Of a stretch of DNA of 64,000 nt, positions 21,155 through 29,636 are shown piece after piece. Under the pieces are notes generated by a model. The model saw only the letters and a program-made list of their open reading frames with translations, was not told where the DNA came from and searched no databases. The DNA is taken from the NCBI GenBank assembly GCA_963834945.1, contig CAWIDT010000005.1, positions 496,001-560,000 on the forward strand, in the 5' to 3' direction. Position numbers and translations under genes: made by a program. The stretch comes from R-RK-3 sp963834945. GTDB lineage: Bacteria > Pseudomonadota > Alphaproteobacteria > Rhizobiales > Rhodomicrobiaceae. Position 1 is the first letter of the stretch; the number at the start of each line of letters is the position of its first letter.

Positions 21155-22429
21155 CTAGCGGTCCACTTCGCCGAAGACGATGTCGAGCGAGCCGAGGATG
21201 GCGGAGACATCGGCGAGCATATGGCCCCGGTTCATGAAGTCCATCGCCTGGAGATGGGCAAAGCCCGGTGCGCGGAGCTTGCAGCGATAAGGCTTGTTGG
21301 TGCCGTCGGCGACGAGATAGACGCCGAACTCGCCCTTGGGGGCCTCAACGCAGGCATAGACCTCGCCCTCGGGCACGTGGAAGCCCTCGGTGTAGAGCTT
21401 GAAATGATGGATCAGCGCTTCCATCGAGCGCTTCATCTGATCGCGGCGCGGCGGCGCCACCTTGTTGTTCGACGTGACGACCGGACCCGGACCTTCCGCG
21501 TTCAGCCGCTCTATACATTGCTTCATGAGGTGCACCGACTGGCGCATCTCCTCCATGCGGATGAGATAGCGGTCGAAGCAGTCGCCATTTTTGCCGATGG
21601 GGATGTCGAAATCCAGTTCGGCATAGCACTCATAGGGCTGGCTCTTGCGCAAATCCCAGGCGGCGCCCGAGCCGCGGATCATCACGCCGGAAAAGCCCCA
21701 GGCGAGGCAGTCTTTCAAGGAGACGACGCCGATATCGACATTGCGCTGCTTGAAGATGCGGTTACCCGTGAGCAGCCGGTCGATGTCATTCAGAACGGGG
21801 ATGAAACTTTCGCACCACGCCGAAATGTCATCGATGAGCGGCTGCGGCAAATCCTGATGCACGCCGCCCGGGCGGAAATAATTGGCGTGCAGCCGCGAGC
21901 CGGAAGCGCGTTCGTAGAACACCATCAGCTTCTCGCGCTCCTCAAAACCCCAGAGCGGCGGGGTGAGCGCGCCGACATCCAGCGCCTGGGTGGTCACGTT
22001 CAGCAGATGGTTGAGGATGCGGCCGATCTCGCAATAGAGCACGCGGATGAGCTGGCCGCGCCGGGGCACTTCGATGTCCATCAGCCTCTCGATGGCGAGG
22101 CAGAAGGCGTGCTCCTGGTTCATCGGCGCGACATAGTCCAGCCGGTCGAAATAGGGGATCGCCTGAAGGTAGGTCTTGTATTCGATCAGCTTCTCGGTGC
22201 CGCGATGCAGGAGGCCGATATGCGGATCGACCCGCTCGACTACTTCGCCATCCAGCTCCAGCACGAGGCGCAAGACGCCATGCGCGGCCGGATGCTGCGG
22301 CCCGAAATTGATCGTGAAATTGCGCAGTTCGACGCCGGGATTGACCGGGGCTTCCGGCTGCAACTCCGCCGGCTTTGCGTCGATGGTCTCTGCCGTGCTG
22401 CCGTCAGCCATTGTTGGCTCCCATTCCAT
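21155..22429 (-). CDS. nuoD: NADH-quinone oxidoreductase subunit D
   Basis: NuoD is the 49-kDa subunit of complex I that helps form the quinone-binding site in the peripheral arm. The 424-residue protein carries NFTINFGPQHPAAHGVLRLV, HIGLLHRGTEKLIEYKTY, YFDRLDYVAPMNQEHAFCLA and the C-terminal GEVYACVEAPKGEFGVYLV. The ATG at 22429 gives a normal length with a short acidic leader; MADGST six codons in is an alternative. Unusually it is separated from nuoC by two unrelated genes and is not followed by nuoE. Confidence 0.97.
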   Translation of the reverse strand: MEWEPTMADGSTAETIDAKPAELQPEAPVNPGVELRNFTINFGPQHPAAHGVLRLVLELDGEVVERVDPHIGLLHRGTEKLIEYKTYLQAIPYFDRLDYVAPMNQEHAFCLAIERLMDIEVPRRGQLIRVLYCEIGRILNHLLNVTTQALDVGALTPPLWGFEEREKLMVFYERASGSRLHANYFRPGGVHQDLPQPLIDDISAWCESFIPVLNDIDRLLTGNRIFKQRNVDIGVVSLKDCLAWGFSGVMIRGSGAAWDLRKSQPYECYAELDFDIPIGKNGDCFDRYLIRMEEMRQSVHLMKQCIERLNAEGPGPVVTSNNKVAPPRRDQMKRSMEALIHHFKLYTEGFHVPEGEVYACVEAPKGEFGVYLVADGTNKPYRCKLRAPGFAHLQAMDFMNRGHMLADVSAILGSLDIVFGEVDR

Positions 22430-22486
22430 TCATGATCTTTGAACGTCGCCTGGAAACCGTGCGACGATCCGGCGCGTGCGAATAGG

Positions 22487-22516
22487 CCCCGGATCTCTGC
22501 TTCGCGCCGTCCGGGG
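22487..22516. repeat. Family C hairpin, copy 2
   Basis: CCCCGGA pairs with TCCGGGG in the gap between nuoD and the thioesterase gene. It resembles the hairpin at 21043-21072. Confidence 0.55.
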
Positions 22517-22582
22517 CGACGGAATAATTACGCCGTCGCCGACATGCGAACCGATCCCGCTGGAAACAATGATAAAGCTTCA

Positions 22583-23008
22583 TCATCCCGCCGCCTTCGC
22601 GCGTTTCGCGGCGATCTTCGCGTTGAACTTCGCCCAATCGACGATGGCGCGCTGGTGATAGCCCTCGCCGATCTGATCGATACCGTCATGGGCGCGCACG
22701 GAAAACCAGACCTTGCGGCCCTGCACTTCGGTCGCCTCGACATCGACGGTCACGACCATGCCGGCCGGGGTCGCGGCGTCATGCGAGACATCGACGTGGA
22801 TGCCGACACTGCCCTCCCCTTCGTCCAGATGCGGCGCAAGCGCCTGCACGCACGTCCACTCCATCAGCGCAACCATGAAGCCGGTGGCGAACACCTCCGG
22901 CATGGCCGCCAGTTCCGGCAATTCCCGGTAGATATGCGGCACCGTCTTATCTTCGGCCACCGTGTAGGAAAAGCTCGCCTTGAGACCGGCCCGAAGCGTG
23001 TCCTTCAT
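22583..23008 (-). CDS. Thioesterase family protein (FlK-like hot-dog fold)
   Basis: The 141-residue protein fits the fluoroacetyl-CoA thioesterase-like hot-dog family. It begins MKDTLRAGLKASFSYTVAED, has FATGFMVALMEWTCVQAL with the Glu that replaces the usual catalytic residue in a helix, then SVGIHVDVSHDAATPAGM and RKVWFSVRAHDGIDQIGEG. The real substrate is unknown; most relatives are uncharacterised acyl-CoA hydrolases. The start overlaps the end of the upstream acidic protein gene by four bases. It sits between nuoC and nuoD, out of place in a respiratory operon. Confidence 0.85.
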   Translation of the reverse strand: MKDTLRAGLKASFSYTVAEDKTVPHIYRELPELAAMPEVFATGFMVALMEWTCVQALAPHLDEGEGSVGIHVDVSHDAATPAGMVVTVDVEATEVQGRKVWFSVRAHDGIDQIGEGYHQRAIVDWAKFNAKIAAKRAKAAG

Positions 23009-23310
23009 CGACGGTCCTTGTCGTCGCGATCACCGTCTTCGTCGTCGTCATTCCAGCTGCCCCGCTCTTCCGGGCCGACATAATGCTCCTCGACATCCTT
23101 TCCGGTGGCGGGCTTTCCGGTGGCCTTCTGGATCAGCGCGGCGATCTGGTCCGCCGTCTTGCCCTGATCCATCAGCATTTCGATCTCATCGCTGGCCATG
23201 CCGATGACGTCGGCGAGATCGAAGACCTCGTCCTTGGCTCCCGCGGCGTCGCGCAGCGCCTTCTGCGCCGTAAGCGCCTCCTGGAGCGTATATTCATTTT
23301 CCTTCGTCAT
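23005..23310 (-). CDS. Hypothetical acidic protein between nuoC and nuoD
   Basis: The 101-residue protein is helical in its first two thirds (YTLQEALTAQKALRDAAGAK, DVIGMASDEIEMLMDQGKTA). It ends with a charged, probably disordered tail full of Asp and Arg (DDDEDGDRDDKDRR). I recognise no domain. The start at MTKENEY is chosen because GGAGACC lies just upstream; an ATG nine codons earlier is possible. It overlaps the thioesterase start by four bases and is 24 bases from the nuoC stop, so all are probably on one message. Confidence 0.7.
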   Translation of the reverse strand: MTKENEYTLQEALTAQKALRDAAGAKDEVFDLADVIGMASDEIEMLMDQGKTADQIAALIQKATGKPATGKDVEEHYVGPEERGSWNDDDEDGDRDDKDRR

Positions 23311-23333
23311 GGGCCGGTCTCCTCTGGTCGGGT

Positions 23334-23939
23334 TCACGAAGTGGACGCCTTTTCATCGCCCGGCAATTTGTATTCGGCGCCTTCCCATGGGCTGAGAAAA
23401 TCGAAATTGCGGAACTCCTGCGTCAGCCGCACCGGCTCGTAGACCACGCGCTTGGCCTCCTCGCTGTAGCGCACCTCGACGAAGCCGGTGAGCGGAAAAT
23501 CCTTGCGCAGCGGATGGCCCTGAAAGCCGTAATCGGTGAGGATGCGGCGCAGATCAGGATGGCCGGAAAACAGGATGCCATACAGATCGAAGGCTTCGCG
23601 CTCATACCAGTTCGCCGACGGGAAAATGCTCACGGCGCTGGGCACGGGGGTCACATCGTCAGCCTCGATCTTGACGCGGATGCGGTGATTGAGCTGCGGG
23701 CTGAGCAGATGATAGACGACATCGAAACGGTATTCGCGCCCGGGATAATCGACGCCACAAATGTCCAGCAGCTGGGTGAACAGGCAGCGTGGATCGTCGC
23801 GCAGATAGCGCAGCACATTGGCGATCTGATCGCGCGCGACGTAGAGGGTCAGCTCGCCGAGCGCGACCTGCCAGCGCGCCACCGCCGGGGCCTGGGCTTC
23901 GGCCAGCGCCGCGCCGAGTTCATTCAGCTTGTCGTTCAT
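23334..23939 (-). CDS. nuoC: NADH-quinone oxidoreductase subunit C
   Basis: NuoC is the 30-kDa subunit of the peripheral arm of complex I. The 201-residue protein shows the family signature YEREAFDLYGILFSGHPDLR followed by RILTDYGFQGHPLRKDFPL. It ends with the typical FDFLSPWEG segment. The start follows nuoB after a short gap. The frame is intact and the protein is separate, not fused to NuoD. Confidence 0.97.
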   Translation of the reverse strand: MNDKLNELGAALAEAQAPAVARWQVALGELTLYVARDQIANVLRYLRDDPRCLFTQLLDICGVDYPGREYRFDVVYHLLSPQLNHRIRVKIEADDVTPVPSAVSIFPSANWYEREAFDLYGILFSGHPDLRRILTDYGFQGHPLRKDFPLTGFVEVRYSEEAKRVVYEPVRLTQEFRNFDFLSPWEGAEYKLPGDEKASTS

Positions 23940-23974
23940 AGGCTCGGCTCCGTCCGTTCGCCCAGGGGATACGT

Positions 23975-24541
23975 TCAGCGCTCGATGGTGCCGACGCGCC
24001 TGATCTTTTTTTGCAGCAGCAGCACACCGTAAACCAGCGCTTCGGCGCTGGGCGGGCAGCCCGGCACATATATGTCGACCGGGAGCACGCGGTCGCAGCC
24101 GCGCACCACCGAATAGGAATAGTGGTAATAGCCGCCGCCATTGGCGCACGACCCCATCGAGATGACGTAGCGCGGCTCCGGCATCTGGTCGTAGACCTTG
24201 CGGATGGCGGGCGCCATCTTGTTGCACAGCGTGCCGGCGACGATCATTACGTCGGACTGACGCGGGCTGCCGCGAGGCGCAAAGCCGAAGCGCTCCAGGT
24301 CGTAGCGCGGCATCGAAGCCTGGATCATCTCCACGGCGCAGCAGGCAAGGCCGAAGGTCATCCACATCAGCGAGCCGGTTCGGGCCCATTGGATCAGATC
24401 GTCGGCGGAGGTGACGAGAAAGCCGCGATCGGCAAGCTCGCTCGACACATCGGCGAAATAGGGGTCGTTGCGCGGCGCGGGCGGAGCGATGGGCCTGCCC
24501 CCGGCATCGCGCAGCACGGCGCCCTCTCGTCTGTCGGTCAT
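23975..24541 (-). CDS. nuoB: NADH-quinone oxidoreductase subunit B
   Basis: NuoB (PSST) holds the N2 iron-sulfur cluster that passes electrons to quinone. The 188-residue protein contains the cluster ligands in FGLACCAVEMIQA (two adjacent Cys), MGSCANGGGYYHYSYS and VPGCPPSAEAL. SADDLIQWARTGSLMWMTFG precedes them. The ATG at 24541 overlaps the nuoA stop by one base; an ATG at 24550 inside nuoA is possible. All four cluster cysteines are present. Confidence 0.97.
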   Translation of the reverse strand: MTDRREGAVLRDAGGRPIAPPAPRNDPYFADVSSELADRGFLVTSADDLIQWARTGSLMWMTFGLACCAVEMIQASMPRYDLERFGFAPRGSPRQSDVMIVAGTLCNKMAPAIRKVYDQMPEPRYVISMGSCANGGGYYHYSYSVVRGCDRVLPVDIYVPGCPPSAEALVYGVLLLQKKIRRVGTIER

Positions 24542-24906
24542 CAATCCCATTCGAGCGCTCCCTTGCGCCATTCGTAAATGAAGCCGATCGTCAGCACGCC
24601 GAGAAACGCCATCATCGACCAGAAGCCGAACAGCCCGGCTTCCTTGAACGCCACCGCCCAGGGGAACAGAAACGCCACTTCCAGGTCGAAAATGATGAAC
24701 AGGATCGACACGAGATAGAAGCGGATGTCGAATTTCATCCGGGCGTCGTCGAAGGCCGGGAAGCCGCATTCATAGGCGGAGACCTTTTCCGGGTCGGGAT
24801 GGTTCGGCGCGATCAGGAACGGGGCGGCCAGCAGCGCGAGCCCGATAAAGAGCGCGACGCCGAAAAAAATCACCAAAGGCAGATAGTTGGCGAGAAGCAA
24901 ATTCAT
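24541..24906 (-). CDS. nuoA: NADH-quinone oxidoreductase subunit A
   Basis: The 121-residue protein has three membrane helices: NYLPLVIFFGVALFIGLALL, then RFYLVSILFIIFDLEVAFLF, and FWSMMAFLGVLTIGFIYEW. The conserved loop AYECGFPAFDDARMKFDIRF, with the Cys of the quinone-site loop, is present. It is the first gene of the nuo cluster here. MNLLLANY is the start that fits the family; an ATG four codons upstream is less likely. Confidence 0.97.
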   Translation of the reverse strand: MNLLLANYLPLVIFFGVALFIGLALLAAPFLIAPNHPDPEKVSAYECGFPAFDDARMKFDIRFYLVSILFIIFDLEVAFLFPWAVAFKEAGLFGFWSMMAFLGVLTIGFIYEWRKGALEWD

Positions 24907-25091
24907 GGTCCACCGCATATCCGGCCGGGCTGCCCGCCGCCGCTGGCCCTCGCAACCGGCTCAAAGTTCATCGCAACGGCTTAACCGACCGCATGCGCGG
25001 GCGCAAGTGCGCCTTTCCACTTTCATGCCGCAAAGATAGGCCATTGCGCCTGCATATCCAATGCGCCATAGCGCCCCGCCCGCCGCCGCGC

Positions 25092-26639
25092 TCAGCTCGT
25101 TGCCCGGCGGCCCCAGGCGACGCGATACAGATCGAACCGCCGGTCCTTCAAATTGCGCACCGTCCCGGAGCCCCGCGCATTGCGCAGATCGGCCAGCCGC
25201 AGATCGGCAAAGGCGATGGTCTCGGTATTGGCGCCGGTGTCCGCTGCGACACCATCGCGGGAGAAGGCGAAGTCGCAAGGGGTCAGAATGCAGCTCTGGG
25301 CATAGTGGATGTCCATGTTCTCGACATTGGGCAGATTGCCGACGACGCCCGAGAGAACGACATAGCATTGATTCTCGATGGCGCGGGCCTGAGCGCAATA
25401 GCGCACGCGCAGATAGCCGCGCTGCTCGTCGGTGCAGAACGGCACGAACAGGATCATCGCGCCCTGGTCGATCAGGTGGCGCGCCAGTTCGGGGAATTCG
25501 CAATCATAGCAGATGAGCACGCCGATCGGTCCGCAATCGGTGTTGATCGCGTTGAGCTTGCTGCCGCCCTTCATATTCCACCAATAGGCCTCGTTCGGGG
25601 TCGGGTGGATTTTCTCCTGCTGGTGGACCGAACCGTCGCGAAGGCAGATATAGGTGACGTTCTTGAGGTCGCCGGCCTCGTCCTTGGTCGGATGCGACCC
25701 GGCAATGATGTTGATGTTGTAGCTCACCGCCAGATCGCTGACGAACTCCTGGAACCAGGCCGTATAGCTGCTCAGCCGCTCGATCAATTCGCTGGCCGAG
25801 AGGGCTTTTTCCTCCAGCGAAAGCAGCTCCAGGGTGAACAATTCCGGGAAGACGACGAAGTCAGAGCGGTAGTCGGAGGCGACATCGACGAAATATTCCA
25901 CCTGTCGCGCGAACTCCTCCTTGGCGGTGATGCCGCGCATCTGGAACTGCACGGTCGCGACCCGCACGATGTCCTGCTTCGACATTTCGGGCGTCGCGGA
26001 TTTCTCCGATGACCCCTCTTCCGCCAGCGGGTTGCGCCAAAGCATGTGGGCGGCATAGCCGAGCAATTCATAATCGCTCTCATCGTAATTCTTGATGACG
26101 CCGATCGGCTCGAACCCATTCGCCAGATGGAATTGAACCGCACTGTCGCGGATGCGGCGCGCCTGCACGGCTTCCAAATAGGCTTCAGGTGTGCGGTATT
26201 CGCGCCGCTGCCGGGCGAGCCCCGGCATCCGTCCGCCGAAGACGATACCCTTCAGGCTCCATTCCTGGCACAGCCGGCGCCTTGCGTCGTAGAGGCGCTG
26301 CCCGATGCGCAGCCGGCGATAGTCGCGATCGACGCAGACACCCATGCCATAAAGGTAATCGCCGTCGGTATCGTGGCGCGAGGCGAGGCCTTCAGCGGTA
26401 ATCTCGTCCCAGCTATGGGGCTTGAGAGCAGCATCGCCGCCGATGATGAAGGTGGCGCAGTGTCCGACGATCTTGCCGCCCAAATCGGCGACAATCTGGC
26501 CTTCGGGGAAATTGTTGATCTGGCTGCGGGTTGCTCGCTCGTAATCGTAAGGGGGCGAGTTATAGGTGCGGCGGCTGAGATCGGCGATCGCGTCAATGTC
26601 CGAATACCGCGCAAGGCGGACGACGAGTTTTTCCTTCAT
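25092..26639 (-). CDS. GNAT acetyltransferase - nitrilase-like hydrolase fusion
   Basis: This 515-residue protein joins two enzyme domains. Residues about 5-195 are a GNAT-type N-acetyltransferase (VRLARYSDIDAIADLSRRTY, with the CoA-binding GMGVCVDRDYRRLRIGQRLY). Residues about 224-510 are a carbon-nitrogen hydrolase with the catalytic triad visible as Glu266 (VFPELF), Lys343 (EKIHPTPNE) and Cys377 (LICYDCEFPE). Such fusions are known as a protein family, but the reaction is not established. The two domains are in one clean frame. Confidence 0.93.
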   Translation of the reverse strand: MKEKLVVRLARYSDIDAIADLSRRTYNSPPYDYERATRSQINNFPEGQIVADLGGKIVGHCATFIIGGDAALKPHSWDEITAEGLASRHDTDGDYLYGMGVCVDRDYRRLRIGQRLYDARRRLCQEWSLKGIVFGGRMPGLARQRREYRTPEAYLEAVQARRIRDSAVQFHLANGFEPIGVIKNYDESDYELLGYAAHMLWRNPLAEEGSSEKSATPEMSKQDIVRVATVQFQMRGITAKEEFARQVEYFVDVASDYRSDFVVFPELFTLELLSLEEKALSASELIERLSSYTAWFQEFVSDLAVSYNINIIAGSHPTKDEAGDLKNVTYICLRDGSVHQQEKIHPTPNEAYWWNMKGGSKLNAINTDCGPIGVLICYDCEFPELARHLIDQGAMILFVPFCTDEQRGYLRVRYCAQARAIENQCYVVLSGVVGNLPNVENMDIHYAQSCILTPCDFAFSRDGVAADTGANTETIAFADLRLADLRNARGSGTVRNLKDRRFDLYRVAWGRRATS

Positions 26640-26788
26640 AAGAGCCGATCTTATGCGCCGAGCACATTCCTCTGTTTGGGTCTTGCCGGACCGGGTCTCT
26701 CAAGCGGCCGACAAGGTATACTTAATGGCTTTGTGAGGAATTGCGACGCTTTACTGTTGGGCGGAAGGGCGCATGGCCGCAGCCCGGC

Positions 26789-27271
26789 CTATGCTCTCCG
26801 CCTCGCGCCGCCATCCCACAGGCGGACGGGTGCGGCCGCGAAGCCCTCGAAGGCGCGCCGGAAATTGTCGCCCTGGCCATCCGGGGCGCCCCCCGATCCG
26901 ATAACGATCTCGCCGCCGCCGCTGACGGCCTTGCCGATCTGGCGCAGCATCGCCGCTGCATCGCGCAGGCTGCGAACGAGCAGGACCTTGTTGCCGAGCA
27001 CCAGCCGGCCGAGCGAGAAATCCGCCAGCAGATGAATGAGCGACAGGCGTCCCCGGCTGCCGAGATGTCCGGCGACCTGTTCCAGACCGTCACGCTCCGC
27101 GTTGAGGAAAATCAGCTCGGCCCTTTTCTCCGCATCGGCGATGAGCGGGGATACGTCCCTGGCGCTGGGATCGACGAAAATGACGGCGGGTTTTCCCTTG
27201 GCCGCGCCCGGCATTCCGGCTCGAAATTTAACGGCGGAGCCGCCGACGCCGAAAATATTGTAATCCTGCAT
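26789..27271 (-). CDS. DUF4347-like protein
   Basis: The 160-residue protein resembles the DUF4347 domain: VIFVDPSARDVSPLIADAEK, AELIFLNAERDGLEQVAGHL, and the SRGRLSLIHLLADFSLGRLVLG strand-helix. In most proteins DUF4347 is the N-terminal part of very large secreted proteins, whereas here it stands alone without a signal peptide or long repeats. The family assignment is by pattern and only moderately sure. The catalytic-looking histidine of the usual HxxSHG motif is replaced by IHLLAD. Confidence 0.6.
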   Translation of the reverse strand: MQDYNIFGVGGSAVKFRAGMPGAAKGKPAVIFVDPSARDVSPLIADAEKRAELIFLNAERDGLEQVAGHLGSRGRLSLIHLLADFSLGRLVLGNKVLLVRSLRDAAAMLRQIGKAVSGGGEIVIGSGGAPDGQGDNFRRAFEGFAAAPVRLWDGGARRRA

Positions 27272-27458
27272 GAGGCAACCCGTGAAATGAACAGGATAAA
27301 ATGATTGGACGGCAAACGTTTGAACGCGCGCGGATTTAACCTTGAGTTGTACCCAGGGTCAATGCGCAATCGCCGATATAGGGGTTCCTGTCAACAGTGG
27401 CTTGCCGCTCCCGGCTCGCGGACAGGCATGTCAGGAGCGGCGGCTCTATGCGCGCCAC

Positions 27459-28241
27459 CTATCGGGGCGCCATGCGGATCGCACCGTCGAGGCGAACCAA
27501 CTCGCCGTTGAAATAGCCGTTCTCGATCATCTGCATGGCCAGCGAGGCATATTCGGCAGGTTGGCCCAGCCGCTTGGGATAGGGCACGGATGCGGCAAGC
27601 GCCGCCCTCACATGCTCTGGAAGGCTGGCGAGCAGGGGCGTTTCGAACAGGCCCGGCAGGATGGTGTTGACGCGGATGCCCTCGCTCATCAGGTCGCGCG
27701 CAATCGGCAGCGTCATGCCGAGAATGCCGGCTTTCGACGCGCTGTAGGCGGCCTGCCCGATCTGCCCATCCTGCGCGGCGACGCTCGCCGTATTGACGAT
27801 GGCGCCCCGGTCGCCGTCATCGAGCGGCGGCAAGGTGAGCATGCCCGCCGCCGATTTGGCGATGCAGCGGAAGGTGCCGATCAGATTGACCTGGATCACC
27901 CGCTCGAAGCCGTCGAGCGGGAAATGGCTGATCGCGCCGCCCTGTTTATTGCGCGATGCGGTTTTGACCGCGCTGGCGATCCCGGCGCAGTTCACCAGCA
28001 CCCGCTCCTGGCCGTGCGCCTGCCTCGCTTTGGCGAAGGCGGCATCCACTTCCGCGTCGGAGGTGACATTGACCTTGCAGAACACCCCGCCGATTTCGCC
28101 GGCGAAGGCCTCTCCCGCCTCTTCGTTGAGATCGAACACCGCAACCTTGACGCCCTTGCCCGCCAGAGCCTCGGCGGTGGCGCGGCCCAGGCCCGAGGCC
28201 CCGCCGGTCACGACCGCGCAAATCGAGGAATTCAGTTTCAT
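27459..28241 (-). CDS. Short-chain dehydrogenase/reductase (3-hydroxyacyl-CoA dehydrogenase type 2-like)
   Basis: The 260-residue protein has the Rossmann motif TGGASGLGRATAEAL, the NCAGIA strand, and the catalytic Ser/Tyr/Lys set in NTASVAAQDGQIGQAAYSASKAG. It also has the IRVNTILPGLFETPLL segment that marks the HSD17B10-like group (3-hydroxyacyl-CoA dehydrogenase). It probably uses NAD in fatty-acid or branched-chain breakdown. It is a single gene with an intact frame. Confidence 0.9.
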   Translation of the reverse strand: MKLNSSICAVVTGGASGLGRATAEALAGKGVKVAVFDLNEEAGEAFAGEIGGVFCKVNVTSDAEVDAAFAKARQAHGQERVLVNCAGIASAVKTASRNKQGGAISHFPLDGFERVIQVNLIGTFRCIAKSAAGMLTLPPLDDGDRGAIVNTASVAAQDGQIGQAAYSASKAGILGMTLPIARDLMSEGIRVNTILPGLFETPLLASLPEHVRAALAASVPYPKRLGQPAEYASLAMQMIENGYFNGELVRLDGAIRMAPR

Positions 28242-28304
28242 CGGCGTCTCCTGACTGCTGCCTCTGTTTGGATCGATGCTGTAGCACCGCCGGCTTGGCT
28301 AAGA

Positions 28305-29585
28305 CTATCGCGAAACAGCTGGATGCACATCGCAGGCGGCGGCGCGCGCCAACATCATCTGGCGTTCACGGGCATTGCGGGTGAGCGAGGCGGCGCGCTC
28401 GAACTCGGCCCGTGCCTCGCGCATGCGGCCCAACCTGAACAGCAGATCGCCGCGCACGACCGGCAGCAGATGATAGGCTTTGAGCGCGGGCTCGGCGCCG
28501 AGCGCATCGGCAATCTCAAGCGCCGCCTCTGGTCCATCGGCCATCGAGACCGCCACGGCGCGGTTCAGCTCCACCACCGGCGACGGCGCAATCAGCGCCA
28601 GCGCCCGATAGAGCGCGGCGATGCGCGTCCAGTCGGTCGCCGCCGCCGTCCGTGCGGTTGCGTGGCAGGCGGCGATCTCCGCCTGCACCCTGAACGGACC
28701 GGCCGCGCCGCCAGCCGCATCGGCGCGCGCCAAGGCCGCAAGGCCCCGGCCGATCAGCAAATGGTCCCAGCGGCTGCGATCCTGATCGGGCAGCAGGATC
28801 GGCTCGCCCTCCGGCCCGGTCCGCGCCTTGAAGCGCGACGCCTGGATTTCCATCAGCGCGACGAGACCGTGCACTTCCGGCTCGGCTGGAATGAGTTCGG
28901 CGAGGATGCGGCCGAGCCGCAGCGCCTCTTCGCAAAGCGCCGGCCGCATCCAGTCGTCACCGGCGGTCGCGGAATAGCCTTCGTTGAAAATCAGGTAGAT
29001 CACCTCAAGCACCGAAGCGAGACGCGCGGCCAGCTCCGGCCCCACCGGCGTCTCGAACGGCACTTGCGCCTCGCTCAGCGTTTTTTTCGCCCGGACGATG
29101 CGCTGCGCGATAGTCGGCTCGGCGATGAGAAAGGCGCGCGCGATCTCCTCGGTGCGCAGGCAGCCGAGCAGCCGCAGCGTCAGCGCGACGCGCGCTTCAG
29201 GGGACAGAACCGGGTGGCAGGCGGTGAAGATGAGGCGCAGCAGGTCATCGCCGATGCGATCGTCGAGCGAGGCGTCCGGATCGGGTGCGGTCAGCTCCTG
29301 TTCGAGCTGCGCCTCACGCCCAAGTTCCTCATGCTTGCGATCGAGCAGCTTGCCCCGGCGCAGCAGGTCGATGGCGCGGAATTTTCCGGCGGCCATCAGC
29401 CAGGCGCCCGGATTGCGCGGAATGCCCTCCTGCGGCCATTGCTTCAGGGCGGCGAGAAGCGCGTCCTGCGCCAGGTCTTCCGCGAGGCCGACATCGCGCA
29501 CGATGCGCGCCAGACCCGCGATCAGCCTCGCCTGCTCGATGCGCCAGACGGCGTCGATGGCGCGATGTGTGTCGGCAGCACTCAT
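28305..29585 (-). CDS. ECF sigma factor with C-terminal extension (ECF42-type)
   Basis: The 426-residue protein starts with the two sigma domains: RIEQARLIAGLARIVRDVGL, LAQDALLAALKQWPQEGIPR, then the region-4 helix-turn-helix EARVALTLRLLGCLRTEEIA. A C-terminal half of about 230 residues is TPR-like (LYRALALIAPSPVVELNRAV and following). This layout defines the ECF42 group, which lacks an anti-sigma factor and is paired with a YCII-like gene, as is true here (29637-30065). The C-terminal part probably controls activity. Confidence 0.93.
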   Translation of the reverse strand: MSAADTHRAIDAVWRIEQARLIAGLARIVRDVGLAEDLAQDALLAALKQWPQEGIPRNPGAWLMAAGKFRAIDLLRRGKLLDRKHEELGREAQLEQELTAPDPDASLDDRIGDDLLRLIFTACHPVLSPEARVALTLRLLGCLRTEEIARAFLIAEPTIAQRIVRAKKTLSEAQVPFETPVGPELAARLASVLEVIYLIFNEGYSATAGDDWMRPALCEEALRLGRILAELIPAEPEVHGLVALMEIQASRFKARTGPEGEPILLPDQDRSRWDHLLIGRGLAALARADAAGGAAGPFRVQAEIAACHATARTAAATDWTRIAALYRALALIAPSPVVELNRAVAVSMADGPEAALEIADALGAEPALKAYHLLPVVRGDLLFRLGRMREARAEFERAASLTRNARERQMMLARAAACDVHPAVSR

Positions 29586-29636
29586 AGCCGCCGATCACAC
29601 CATCATCATCGCGCCGGCGCAAGACCGGCGGCGCCG

